From Nemertoderma westbladi (Eukaryota; Xenacoelomorpha; Nemertodermatida; Nemertodermatidae), in the NCBI GenBank assembly GCA_032718475.1, contig JAUCBJ010004586.1, positions 1 through 37,166 on the forward strand: a stretch of 37,166 bases of DNA, given 5' to 3'. Under the pieces are notes generated by a model, which did no database searches, was not told the origin of the DNA, and was given only the letters and a program-made list of their open reading frames with translations. Shown one piece after another: positions 1-11,356 of the stretch. Every line of letters begins with the position of its first letter. Positions within the stretch are counted from its first letter, which is position 1. The position numbers and the translations under genes were made by a program.

Positions 1-1949
1 ACAAACAAACAAACAAACAAACAAACAAACAAACAAACAAACAAACAAACAAACAAACAAACAAACAAACAAACAAACAAACAAACAAACAAACAAACAA
101 ACAAACAAACAAACAAACAAACAAACAAACAAACAAACAAACAAACAAACAAACAAACAAACAAACAAACAAACAAACAAACAAACAAACAAACAAACAA
201 ACAAACAAACAAACAAACAAACAAACAAACAAACAAACAAACAAACAAACAAACAAACAAACAAACAAACAAACAAACAAACAAACAAACAAACAAACAA
301 ACAAACAAACAAACAAACAAACAAACAAACAAACAAACAAACAAACAAACAAACAAACAAACAAACAAACAAACAAACAAACAAACAAACAAACAAACAA
401 ACAAACAAACAAACAAACAAACAAACAAACAAACAAACAAACAAACAAACAAACAAACAAACAAACAAACAAACAAACAAACAAACAAACAAACAAACAA
501 ACAAACAAACAAACAAACAAACAAACAAACAAACAAACAAACAAACAAACAAACAAACAAACAAACAAACAAACAAACAAACAAACAAACAAACAAACAA
601 ACAAACAAACAAACAAACAAACAAACAAACAAACAAACAAACAAACAAACAAACAAACAAACAAACAAACAAACAAACAAACAAACAAACAAACAAACAA
701 ACAAACAAACAAACAAACAAACAAACAAACAAACAAACAAACAAACAAACAAACAAACAAACAAACAAACAAACAAACAAACAAACAAACAAACAAACAA
801 ACAAACAAACAAACAAACAAACAAACAAACAAACAAACAAACAAACAAACAAACAAACAAACAAACAAACAAACAAACAAACAAACAAACAAACAAACAA
901 ACAAACAAACAAACAAACAAACAAACAAACAAACAAACAAACAAACAAACAAACAAACAAACAAACAAACAAACAAACAAACAAACAAACAAACAAACAA
1001 ACAAACAAACAAACAAACAAACAAACAAACAAACAAACAAACAAACAAACAAACAAACAAACAAACAAACAAACAAACAAACAAACAAACAAACAAACAA
1101 ACAAACAAACAAACAAACAAACAAACAAACAAACAAACAAACAAACAAACAAACAAACAAACAAACAAACAAACAAACAAACAAACAAACAAACAAACAA
1201 ACAAACAAACAAACAAACAAACAAACAAACAAACAAACAAACAAACAAACAAACAAACAAACAAACAAACAAACAAACAAACAAACAAACAAACAAACAA
1301 ACAAACAAACAAACAAACAAACAAACAAACAAACAAACAAACAAACAAACAAACAAACAAACAAACAAACAAACAAACAAACAAACAAACAAACAAACAA
1401 ACAAACAAACAAACAAACAAACAAACAAACAAACAAACAAACAAACAAACAAACAAACAAACAAACAAACAAACAAACAAACAAACAAACAAACAAACAA
1501 ACAAACAAACAAACAAACAAACAAACAAACAAACAAACAAACAAACAAACAAACAAACAAACAAACAAACAAACAAACAAACAAACAAACAAACAAACAA
1601 ACAAACAAACAAACAAACAAACAAACAAACAAACAAACAAACAAACAAACAAACAAACAAACAAACAAACAAACAAACAAACAAACAAACAAACAAACAA
1701 ACAAACAAACAAACAAACAAACAAACAAACAAACAAACAAACAAACAAACAAACAAACAAACAAACAAACAAACAAACAAACAAACAAACAAACAAACAA
1801 ACAAACAAACAAACAAACAAACAAACAAACAAACAAACAAACAAACAAACAAACAAACAAACAAACAAACAAACAAACAAACAAACAAACAAACAAACAA
1901 ACAAACAAACAAAAAAACAAACAAACAAACAAACAAACAAACAAACAAA
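1..1949. repeat. (AAAC)n tetranucleotide array
   Basis: About 487 uninterrupted AAAC units, apart from one altered unit near 1911-1918. The array runs off the left edge, so its full length is unknown. On the opposite strand it reads GTTT. It has no coding potential. Purity over almost 2 kb implies a young or actively expanding satellite, or a long-read consensus of a collapsed array. Confidence 0.99.
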
Positions 1950-2628
1950 TCAGAAACAAGTCAGTTTGATCTGTATAGTCAAAGTGAAATTTGATCTGAA
2001 GAGGCAAAAGTTCGAGAGGTATTTGCCCGTAACGTTCAAAAATATTGGAACTTTTTCTCTAGTACACCCATGAAAATTTGGTTGAAAATGGTTAAAATCT
2101 TCAAAAGTTATTTACTGGTGAATTTTTCATTACAGACGGAAAAACAGACAGACAGACGGACGGACAGCTTGTCAGACAGACGGACATGAAATGTTGCCCT
2201 ATTTACTAATTATAATTGTGCGTTGAGGCTCGCCTTTACTGCGTGGCTCGCCCCACAAACAAACAAAAAACACTCTTATATCTCACGTGTTAGAAATAAA
2301 GGACATCAAATTATTGGATCCGTCCAACATCCAATTATTGGATCCGCCCAAAATGTGTGAATCCCGGATATTTTCCTCCCCTTCACTATTTATTCAAAGC
2401 AGACAATGCCTTACCATTTCGTTCTGTCCCTTAGAATGAGTTAATATTAGTATATTATTAACCCCCAACCCCCCCCCCCCCCCCCCCCCTTAATGATTAA
2501 AACTATTACAACAAACCAAAATATAATATATTGAAAATTAAAAATTGTCAATTTTTGTAATTTTAATTTCAAAATCGAAAATATTTTTGAAGGAATAAAA
2601 TATAAAGTGTAAGTAATTGGAAGAATAA
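1950..2628. other. Non-coding AT-rich spacer with CAGA/CGGA-rich motif and poly-C run
   Basis: No coding region is seen. A CAGACAGACAGACGGACGGA-type low-complexity patch lies at about 2141-2186, a composition often found at ends of dispersed repeats. A short direct repeat (AATTATTGGATCCG) occurs at about 2311 and 2332. A run of 21 C lies at 2469-2489, followed by TTAATGA. On the minus strand an AATAAA lies at 2389-2394, about 240 bp beyond the stop of the neighbouring minus-strand ORF, and could be its polyadenylation signal. Confidence 0.5.
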
Positions 2629-4578
2629 TTAGTTAGTCTGCAGTCTCTTTCCTTCTACACTGAACTCCTTTCCAATACGTTCTGGGACTGTGTCACTGAG
2701 GAATAACGACTTGTTATTTGCCCAGTAATGGTTGCCAGGGAACGGTTCAACCGACGGCCTATCCGGCCTCAGTTCGATAATAGGTTCCCTCTGCCACCAG
2801 CACTGTGACTCATGCAAATGGAATGTAACATCTTTGGGTCTGTAGATTCTTCTCGCGGGCGTTTGGGTCGGTTTATCGTATCCCAGATGTTCTAGAACTC
2901 CGGACGCACTGTCCTTAGGAGTTGGAGGTGGAGGAGCACTCGTAGCGAAATCTGATTCATCAGTAAATATTCCGTTGGAATCAGAAACAGGTTTCCTACG
3001 CCCATCTGGTATCTCAATGGAAACTGACGTATCGATTCTCTCAGGGAGTTTATGATGAGATTGTTCAAATTGTTTGTGATGAATTCCTCTCTCATTAACA
3101 AAGGTACCGATTTCCTGGTCATTAATAAACGCATCTTCTTTAAGGCTCTCAGTTTCACATTCTAAATAACCAACTGAGTGATCTTTTTTATCACCAACTA
3201 TCCGATATTTTTGATCACAAGCTGTCTGATCTTTTTGATCGATATATGGCTGATCTTTCTGGTTGATATGAGTTGCCAGTTTCCTGTGACTAGCTGCAGA
3301 CAATGAGGGTGTATAAACAGGACCCATCTTCAAACTCCCAACCCTGACCCCTTGAAGCTCCCTCGATGATCCTCTAGTCTTCGCTAGCCGCACTTTAGCC
3401 ATAGGAACGGTATTCCTCAACGGTTTCAACTTGTTCGCTCGCTTCAGTTCTGTGCCGATCCTTCCTTTCATGTCGATGTAATCCTCAATTCTATCATCAA
3501 CATTTATGTAATCCTCGTCTGGAGTTCCCGGGGGAACTTCTATCTCCAATCGATTTCCGGACATATTCAACTCTAACTGGCGACTCAGAAGTTGTCTGCT
3601 CAATTGCCTGTCCATCTTGTACCTCGCGATGGGGTCAAACGTGACAGTATTGGACCGAAAGAATCGCTTATTGCTACTGGTTTCCATTGAAACCTGTTTA
3701 TTCTGTAAACATTTGTCTACCATCGCAGGGTAGTTTTTAATCGAAGGATTTATCGCCATAACTCTATCAATAAGTGCAGTCATTCTCTTTTCCGACAGTA
3801 AATCTACTTGATTAGCGTGTTCTAGAATGCGACATATGACGTCCTTATTGAGTTTCAAGAGTTTTAGAATAACTTCTTCGTTTATAGGTATAGGCCTGGT
3901 TGGCGAACGGTGCCAGTAGCTGAACGCCTTGCTGGGGGTGTCTGCATGTCGCTGTTTGTTGGTAGTACTCGTCCGCTCAAGAAATTCAGGCACCATAAAT
4001 GCAGTAAGATTGCGTACCGGTACTGCAGGTCTACCTTCAGCTGTAGTCACCCACTGCTGTTTTTTAAGACTGGAAGGCAGGCGAGATTTTTTCGATTTTT
4101 TAGGGACCCATACCAAGGAGGATTCCTTGCGTGTCGGTACGGTAGGAGCAGTAAGGATCAACCTCGCTACACTGGAAGTAGTCACTCTGTTACTCGATAA
4201 ATTGCAGCTAGATGGCGTGACACTACCGTTGACAGCTGTTTGACCTCTTGTTATCACCTCCGAGTGAACCTGGTAGACCGAGCTGGAGGAACCAAAATCA
4301 TCAGATATATTATAAACTTTGAGGCTTGGGAGATCTAATATCGTTTGTATATCATCAGCTCTGTCTGTTTCTTCTCTTTGCAGTGACGCCTTATTTATTA
4401 TATTTAAGTTAGGTTTATTCTTTACTTTTTCTTCTGTTTTGTTGTTTTTCTCCGTAAATATTTTAATTACGAGTTTTCTGATGTAATCACGTTTAGCTTC
4501 CCAGCATCCTGGGTGTTGGCAGGAAGACTCACACGTAGATATAGGGGGAACTTCCCTAGTAATATTTGGGTTAACCAT
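2629..4578 (-). CDS. Uncharacterised 649-residue protein, probably a host gene or large exon
   Basis: I do not recognise this protein. The ORF is open for 1.95 kb with no break. It has balanced composition, unlike the retroelement fragments around it, which suggests real coding constraint. The first ATG is at 4578-4576 in context GAA-ATG-G (purine at -3, G at +4); the frame is open a little further upstream but has no ATG there. The N-terminus has a short Cys/His cluster (CESSCQHPGC). Next come a basic Ser/Thr-rich low-complexity stretch, a probably helical segment around residues 235-285 (EEVILKLLKLNKDVICRIL), an acidic DEDYINVDDRIEDYIDM patch, repeated DQKDQ-type motifs and a proline run (APPPPTP) near the C-terminus. 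No signal peptide or membrane segment is seen, so it is probably intracellular and partly disordered. It could be one exon of a larger gene. Function is unknown. Confidence 0.6.
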   Translation of the reverse strand: MVNPNITREVPPISTCESSCQHPGCWEAKRDYIRKLVIKIFTEKNNKTEEKVKNKPNLNIINKASLQREETDRADDIQTILDLPSLKVYNISDDFGSSSSVYQVHSEVITRGQTAVNGSVTPSSCNLSSNRVTTSSVARLILTAPTVPTRKESSLVWVPKKSKKSRLPSSLKKQQWVTTAEGRPAVPVRNLTAFMVPEFLERTSTTNKQRHADTPSKAFSYWHRSPTRPIPINEEVILKLLKLNKDVICRILEHANQVDLLSEKRMTALIDRVMAINPSIKNYPAMVDKCLQNKQVSMETSSNKRFFRSNTVTFDPIARYKMDRQLSRQLLSRQLELNMSGNRLEIEVPPGTPDEDYINVDDRIEDYIDMKGRIGTELKRANKLKPLRNTVPMAKVRLAKTRGSSRELQGVRVGSLKMGPVYTPSLSAASHRKLATHINQKDQPYIDQKDQTACDQKYRIVGDKKDHSVGYLECETESLKEDAFINDQEIGTFVNERGIHHKQFEQSHHKLPERIDTSVSIEIPDGRRKPVSDSNGIFTDESDFATSAPPPPTPKDSASGVLEHLGYDKPTQTPARRIYRPKDVTFHLHESQCWWQREPIIELRPDRPSVEPFPGNHYWANNKSLFLSDTVPERIGKEFSVEGKRLQTN

Positions 4579-4599
4579 TTCTGTATACAACAAATATGT

Positions 4600-5046
4600 T
4601 AATAAACTACTAAATAATTTTTCATTAAGTTTATTTGTAAATCATTATGTTAGTCCAAATAATATCTACTTGGTACTGTACACTATGGATACAAGCCGTT
4701 ATACATTAATTATTTTAAAAATGTAACAAAATGTAATTTGAGCGCATGTAAAGTGCCATGCTTAGCTTAACTTCACGCAATTAAATTAAATGTTTTAGGG
4801 CCTACAGTATAATATTATTATTATTAAAATAAATTAAATTTATTATTTACATCACCTAGTTACTGTGGGATGAATTCGAGTTACTATGACTTGGCAAATA
4901 GTAACGAAATTAATTATATGCCTAATAATAACGTTAATTACATTTGTATGAGTTATTATTGGGCTAGTGTTAGTAATATGATGTCGCCATTGCCAAATCT
5001 TATATTTTACAAAATTCAAATTGTCACAATTGAAAAGAAACACCAC
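4600..5046. other. AT-rich non-coding spacer
   Basis: This stretch lies upstream of the minus-strand ORF and left of the TTAA element. It is AT-rich with no supported ORF. It would contain the promoter of the minus-strand gene, but no clear core promoter motif stands out. Confidence 0.5.
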
Positions 5047-6619
5047 TTAACCCTATTAAACCCGGGGGGGGGGGGGGGCTCAATATGATCCCCCCCCCCC
5101 GTGGTTTTTTTATTATAATTCTGAAACAAAAGCAGTTGGGAATCTGAAATTTTATGACTTTTCCTAAAAATCTATTGTCTTCCTAGTTGTGAAAACCGTT
5201 TTCAAAACTATTGAGTACTTTTCGAGATATAGCACCATTTTTTAACCCTACTTTTGGCACTTTTTTTGAGACGTTTTTTGAAAATTACATTTCATTAAAT
5301 ATGAATTGTAACATCTCTATTATTGATTTACACCGGTTTTTTGGTGTTAGAAATTTGATGGAATTCATATAAATTGATTTAGAAATTTCAATTTTTTTCG
5401 GTGGGTGCCAAATTTTGGTGCCAGCACCAAATTTTGAAATAAGTCAATTTTGTAAATTGATCGTTTGAAACTTGTTTTTTACGCAAGTGGGGTTTTTTGG
5501 GTTTCTGGATTCGATGAAATATATACGAGTTGCACCAAGCGTATCAAACTTGTATTTTTCGGTGCTGTGTGCAAATTTTGGTTCTAGCACGAAATTTTGA
5601 AAATCCATTCAATAGATAAAATTGCTTGTGACAATTTATTTCTTTCGTTTTAGAGGTTTATGGCTGTTCTGAATTCAATGGAAAATATAATTATCGAACT
5701 AGACATCTCAAACTTGTATTTTTCGGATGTGGGTGCAAAATGTGGTGCTAGCACCAAATTTTAAAAACCATCAAATATATCAATTAATTGTGTCACCTTG
5801 TTTCTTGCGTTATACGGGTTTGTGATGGTTCTGAATTCAATGGAATCAGTAAAAATTTCATAAGAGTTCTCAAACTTGTATTTTTCGCCGGTGGGTGAAA
5901 ATTGTTGTGCCAGCACCAAATTTTGGAAAAAAATGCAAATTGATAAGTAGATAGTATCACCTTGTTTCTTGCGTTATACGGGTTTATGAGGGTTCTGAAT
6001 CCGATGGAATCAATAAAAACAGCATTGGACATCGCAAACTTGTACTTTTTTGGTGATGGGTACGACATTTGGTGCTAGCACCAAAATTTGCCAAATTACG
6101 CCGAAAAATACAAGTAGCAATGATCTGGCATATTAGAAATGTATTCCATTAGAATCAGCGCCCTCGAAAACTTGAAAATGTGAATTTATAGCATCGTATA
6201 AGTGAATTAAAAAATTTGTGTTCAAACTGAAAAGTGCTGGTTACTTGTTTTTTTCATTTTTTTCCTACGCAGAGAGGACTAAACAGCCATTTATAGTAAT
6301 CATATCATTTTTTAATATTTTCCAATGTATTTTGCACCCCAGAAAAACCTGTATTGAAAAATAATTAGCCGAAAATGTAACTTTCAAATTTGGTGAAAAT
6401 TGTGCACTACTTGTAATTTTGGTGCTGCAATATAACCACCCGAGTACATTTTTTCGAAATTTTTTTTTTTCGGTCGGATCCAGACAAGTGATACCTACGT
6501 ACAAACAAAAAATCAGACGTTTTCGTAAATATTTGTAGATTTTAGAGGGGGGGTCAATATGACCCCCCCCCCCCCCGGTATTTGTACAACATTTTATAGC
6601 CCGGTACTAATAGGGTTAA
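5047..6619. mobile_element. Non-autonomous piggyBac-like element with TTAA target duplication
   Basis: The element proper is 5051-6615 (1565 bp). It is flanked on both sides by TTAA (5047-5050 and 6616-6619), the obligate piggyBac target site. Its ends are inverted: CCCTATTA at 5051-5058 and TAATAGGG at 6608-6615, and the match continues imperfectly as AACCCGGG against GTACCGGG. Just inside are subterminal mirror motifs: poly-G, TCAATATGA, poly-C (5064-5100) and the same order at 6547-6576. No transposase ORF is present; every internal ORF is short and AT-rich. TTAA plus a CCC-start terminal repeat is established for piggyBac; assignment to that superfamily is inferred from the ends only. Confidence 0.7.
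5395..6090. repeat. Five diverged ~163-bp direct repeats with palindromic core
   Basis: Inside the TTAA element, a block of the form CTTGTATTTTTCGG, GGGTGCAAA, then the palindromic core TTTGGTGCTAGCACCAAA recurs five times. The cores lie near 5410-5435, 5571-5598, 5737-5762, 5900-5926 and 6066-6089, a spacing of about 163 bp. Copies differ from each other, yet most keep the inverted GGTGC/GCACC arms. This points to an old internal tandem duplication, possibly with retained protein-binding or hairpin function. Confidence 0.75.
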
Positions 6620-8094
6620 TACAGAAAAGTTAAAATGACACCATTTTGGTCCAAAATATGTCGAATTTTTTTTATGATCTATTATAATGCACGATTAAAT
6701 GGTTATACGATTAAATAATATATAGTATAATATATAATAATATATATATAATAAATGGTTACACGATTAAATAGCTCTTTTAGTTTTCAAGTTATAACAA
6801 TTTCCATATTCCTATTGAAATTACTTTTACTATGTATAATGAAAGGTCGATTATCTCCAAATATTTTTTTTATGAAATTGTCAACTTCAAAACCCCAACT
6901 ACTTCTACAATTTTTGAGCAATTAGTCTGAAACTTTCTGTGGGTGTCTACATAGCCACCATGCATAAAAGTATCAGACAACTTTTTGAAATTTTTTGTTA
7001 ATAAAATTTAATACTATATATAACAAACCTAATAATTTCGCATAAATTTGCAGCGCCACCTAGCGGTGCAGAATTATTTTCATAACATTTCGCCTGATAG
7101 TTATGTTGCCCCATCTTTTACCTATCATATAAAAAACTTTCATGTGATTAGGTTCAAAACTGTAAAAGCCTTAGGGTTTTAAGCGCAACCAAGTTTTTTT
7201 ATTGTTAACTAGTATTAACTAATATTAAATAGCGAAAAAAAAAATATTCTGACCTGACATGTAGAATAGCATCTTAGGCACCTATATTCAAAATTTTAGC
7301 CAAAACCAAACAATTTTGAAACGCTGAGAGTGATAAATCGAAGATGAATCGAGAGTTGTTCGAAAATGGTGTACACCCCCCCCCCCCCCCCCCCCCCCCC
7401 CTTAATGAGAAATGTAAAATAAATTATGACAATATTCTTTGATAGAAACCCTCATGATAGTAACACTCATCTAAATTCAATACAATACAATAAACAATGC
7501 GATGGCATTTTAAATTTATTCATTGGCAATATGAATGAATGGCTGTGCGTTTATTAATACATTTACTTAGTTTGAATTTAGTTATTTATGTTAGCCTAGC
7601 AACCCTTGTTATTGAGTTTGTTTATAGCCTAGCAACCATTGTTATTGGGATAGTTTGTAGGCTAGTAACGTTTAGTAAGTTTATAACTATCCTTACAGCT
7701 ACAGCCCAATAATAATATTATTATAATTATAGTAACTACATAAAGATTATATTAACAGATTCAAAATGATTCATTTAAATTGAAACAACCAATAGGAAAC
7801 AAAAGCGATATACTGCATAGGATGAAGGTACTCCTACACTGGTTGCTAGGTAATAATGCGATTTAACTGGTAAATCACATTTAACTTGAGAACAAAATAG
7901 GGAATATTTATGGCCTAATTATTGTTAAATACCACCTCACACTAAATGGTGTGTCTAAAGATATGCATTTATTCTTGGTAGTTTGGGTGAATGGGTGGTT
8001 TCATATTATTATAAATCGGGTTGGGCACAGCTTAGCAGCAAATTTGGGTGAAATACGATGACATGAATGGGAGAATCTTTTAGGCTCGTTAAGC
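6620..8094. other. AT-rich non-coding stretch with 26-nt poly-C run
   Basis: No supported gene. A run of 26 C at 7376-7401 is followed by TTAATGA, the same context as the run at 2469-2489, so the two may be ends of one dispersed repeat family. Copies of a CCTAGCAACC(C/A)TTGTTATTG motif occur near 7597 and 7629, and GGTTGCTAGGTAATAAT near 7841. Confidence 0.5.
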
Positions 8095-9160
8095 CAAAGA
8101 ATGCCTGTTCACCACCATGAGTGATCTTCCACAGTAAACCCTTCCACTCTGTATCATAAAGGAATGCCTGTTCACCACCATGAGTGATCTTCCACAGTAA
8201 ACTCTTCCACTCTGTTTCCTAAAGGAATGCCTATTCACCACCATGGGTGATCTTCCACAGTAAAACGTCTACTCTGTTTCCTAAAGGAATGCCTGTTCAC
8301 CACCATGAGTGATCTTCCACAGTAAACCCTTCCACTCTGTATCATAAAGGAATGCCTATTCACCACCATGGGTGATCTTCCACAGTAAAACGTCTACTCT
8401 GTTTCCTAAAGGAATGCCTGTTCACCACCATGGGTGTTCTTCCACAGTAAACCCTTCCACTCTGTATAATAAAGGAATGCCTGTTCACCACCATGAGTGA
8501 TCTTCCACAGTAAACTCTTCCACTCTGTTTCCTAAAGGAATGCCTGTTCACCGCCATGGGTGATCTTCCACAGTAAACCCTTCCACTCTGTTTCCTAAAG
8601 GAATGCCTATTCACCACCATGGGTGATCTTCCACAGTAAAACGTCTACTCTGTTTCCTAAAGGAATGCCTGTTCACCGCCATGGGTGATCTTCCACAGTA
8701 AACCCTTCCACTCTGTTTCCTAAAGGAATGCCTATTCACCACCATGGGTGATCTTCCACAGTAAAACCTTCTACTCTGTTTCCTAAAGGAATGCCTGTTC
8801 AACACCATGGGTGATCTTCCACAGTAAACCCTTCCACTCTGTTTCCTAAATGAATGCCTGTTCACCACCATGGGTGTTCTTCCACAGTAAACCCTTCCAC
8901 TCTGTATCATAAAGGAATACCTGTTCACCACCATGGGTGATCTTCCACTGTAAACCCTTCTACTCTGTTTCCTAAAGGAATGCCTGTTCAACACCATGGG
9001 TGATCTTCCACAGTATACCCTTCCACTCTGTTTCCTAAAGGAATGCCTATTCACCACCATGGTTGATCTTCCACAGTAAACCCTTCTACTCTGTTTCCTA
9101 AAAGAATGCCTGTTCACCAGCATGGGTGATCTTCCACAGTAAACCCTTCCACTCTGTTTC
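8095..9160. repeat. 63-bp tandem repeat array, about 17 copies
   Basis: The monomer runs roughly AAAGGAATGCCTGTTCACCA, CCATGGGTGATCTTCCACAG, TAAACCCTTCCACTCTGTTT, CCT. A 62-bp variant replaces ACCCTTCC with AACGTCT. The centre (TCACCACCATGGGTGA) is nearly palindromic around an NcoI-like CCATGG. Because 63 is divisible by three, the minus strand shows long repetitive ORFs (86 and 170 residues), which are by-products of the repeat. Two subtypes (GTTTCCTAA and GTATCATAA ends) alternate, suggesting higher-order amplification. The array stops sharply at 9160, and a LINE endonuclease fragment begins about 200 bp later. Confidence 0.95.
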
Positions 9161-9358
9161 AGGCGTCAGTTATCTCCTAACCGGCTGACTGTCTCACCCC
9201 CTACTGGAGAGAGAGCAGCCAACAATTATTTGTGTCCCTTTCCTGATGACCTTTCTGGCCCAAACCCTGGGTCACCAGGGAGGCCAGATTGTGAGGGGGA
9301 GAGGGATTCTTGAGTTGGAGGCTACTCTCCTCATGTTCCACCCCGACCAACAAAGCCA

Positions 9359-9880
9359 TTGGTGAATCTGAGGCAAGTCACTAGACTAGCCTCAGTAAAC
9401 ACACTAACACTCGGGTCCTCAATGCGACAAGGTGAGCTGACTGCCTTGGCAGATAAGCTTTCTCTTAGCGCAGTGGGTGTTCAAGAGCACCGAATGCAGA
9501 CTGGACAGACTGATGAGGTTCTGATTAAGGACATGGGGGCTGTTGGCGACTCGCCCTCGCGTCAGCAGATGATAGTGGCAATGGTGGAATTGGTCTATTG
9601 ATGAATCCAACTGATAAATCCATTGGACAAAATAGACCAAATCTCTAACCGCATCATCCGTTGCCACTTCTCATGTTCTGAAAGACTGGCTAAGAAGTTT
9701 CCTAAGGTGGTTCTGATTGTGTGCTACTCTCCAACTAGTGTTGCCCCTGTAGAGGAGGTGGAAAATTTAAACCACAATCTACAAGCAGCTACTGATGGAG
9801 TGGATCAGCATGCATTCTTAACATTCCTGGGAGTCTTTAATGCAAGTCTGCATCAATCACCTACATCGCCCTGGGTCTAT
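9359..9880 (+). pseudogene. LINE endonuclease fragment (RTE-like), frameshifted
   Basis: Translation in shifting frames gives the landmarks of an apurinic-like LINE endonuclease. In order they are an N-x-x-T-L start with a VQEHR motif (the catalytic Glu), a GGIGLLMNP block in another frame around 9570-9605, SNRIIR and VCYSPTS, then LGVFNASL where the family normally has G-D-F-N-A. At least two frameshifts are needed, and the Asp of GDFNA is replaced by Val, so it cannot be active. RTE-like assignment rests on the overall resemblance of these motifs. The preceding 200 bp (9161-9358) may be its 5' untranslated region. The reverse transcriptase half is absent here. Confidence 0.65.
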
Positions 9881-10044
9881 AGCAATATTATTATTATTAA
9901 CATAGTGACGTCGGTCCAGCCAACATTATATTATCTTCAAAGTAAAATTGTGTAGTACATCATGCACAAGTAACGGGTAAAACGAGTAAAACGAACGCGC
10001 AAATAATTACATGTGTTTCGTAGTACATCCGGCAAAAGTAGCGA

Positions 10045-10979
10045 GTAGACCAACTACTAGGATCGGCATGCTGCATTGGAGCTGCATTTTTAAGAATGCT
10101 GTGCCGGCTTGTCAACAAAATTGCACCGCCACAACTCCCTATCACCCATGACATTTGCTAGATCATCCGCATCTTTAAGACCTGTGTCCTTTAAGATGCG
10201 TCTCAAGAAAGTCATGGGCTGTCCACCATGCTTATTCACTCCATGAGGCTACCAAAGTACAAGATTATGCACTGGCTGGTCCTAACGGCGAAAGCAATGT
10301 CCTGCAAAGCGGAGGCGATTTTGTTCTAGTGTCAAGCTTGGGGGAACCAATGAGACACCTCCAATGTTATATAGTGTCTGGTTGGAGATGTGTGCATTGT
10401 ACTTGACACAATGAACCCGGCGTAGCATTCTTGTGAATGTGCCATCCAGAGATTTGGTTTCCTCAGCAGTTAGAGCCCAGCATGGACTCCCGTAGAGGAG
10501 TACTGGAACTACTGTTGCTCTAAATAATCGGACCTTAAGTTTCCGATTAATTCTCGGTGACTTCCAAATCCTGGAAAGCCTATTCAAGGCTGCCCATGCC
10601 TTTCCCTTACGTATTCGAAGGTCCTCACCTGACTTCCGGATCCATGATCCCAGGTAACAGAAGTCGTCCACATGCTCAAGCATACCATCCTTTGAGCTTA
10701 TGCTCATCCGATCAGAGACTTGCTGAGGACTTTCAAAGTCAACTGTCAGAATTTTGGTCTTTCTGGAGTTAATAAAAAGACCAACACTAGAAGCAGCATG
10801 TTCTAATGAGCTGAGGAGCCGTTGGGCTCCCTCTAATGATTCTGAGAGTACTCCTAAGTCATCAGCAAAGTCTAGATCAGTTAGGTACTTGGCAGGATTT
10901 CCTCGACTTCTGGAGCCAGTAGGTGGAGTTATCATCACCCCATCATCATTATAATGATCTAAGGACATGCGTAGACCAA
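10045..10979 (-). mobile_element. Family A LINE, 5'-truncated copy with 9-bp target duplication
   Basis: The element is 10054-10970, minus strand. It is flanked by GTAGACCAA at 10045-10053 and 10971-10979. It encodes the C-terminal part of the reverse transcriptase (from MSLDHYNDDGVMITPP through the FADD active site to AGHCFRR) plus the 3' end with tail CTAG. An AAG-to-TAG change after CFRR truncates the ORF at 10282. The upstream half of RT and the endonuclease are missing. The sequence is nearly the same as the copies at 27156, 31125 and 16278. Confidence 0.9.
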
Positions 10980-11081
10980 ACGCACAAATAAAATATACCA
11001 AATTGTACTGCAGAGAACATAGGTTAAAAAAAAAATAAAAATACGTATACTGAACCACCCCCCCCCCCCCCCCCCCCCCCC

Positions 11082-11356
11082 TCGCCCCCTACTTCACCAG
11101 CACTATAATAGCTGAGCTGATATGATGACATTACCCGAAGGGAGACTTTAAGACACAATGTAGTACTGTAATATTCGCATGTGTTTCACGTCGAAAGACG
11201 TTTTGTGAAGGCTGTAACAGTTATTAATAAAGTTTCGTTTCATCGCTTCAGCAGATGTTAGGGATCCGTTGTTTAGACGAGATAATAATTCCTTATTGCA
11301 GTATGAGAATGTTAGGATGGATAGGATATCTGGCATTGGGAAGGAGTTGGAACATT
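11082..11356 (-). mobile_element. LINE C, 3' segment (piece 3 of 3)
   Basis: This is the C-terminal coding end and 3' untranslated region of a minus-strand LINE. Reading across the plus-strand insertion at 11357-12622, the protein continues in frame: ...GAYRQC from 12629 onward joins SNSFPMPDILSIL here, and ends at a stop near 11148. That shows the two pieces were once contiguous. The 3' untranslated part (11082-11147) is followed by a run of 24 C (11058-11081), which is poly-G on the element's sense strand and may be its tail or the flank. Confidence 0.75.

Noticed and set aside
4579-4593. Extension of the minus-strand host ORF to 4593
   Set aside because: The extra codons begin with TTG. 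In an animal gene the first ATG, at 4578, is the reasonable start.
8360-9123. Minus-strand ORFs of 86 and 170 residues with a repeated VNRHSFRKQSGRVYCGRS motif
   Set aside because: The 63-bp monomer is divisible by three, so the repeat reads open by default. 62-bp monomers break the frame.
8095-9160. CRISPR-like array
   Set aside because: Monomers are directly contiguous and there are no unique spacers. The window is eukaryotic.
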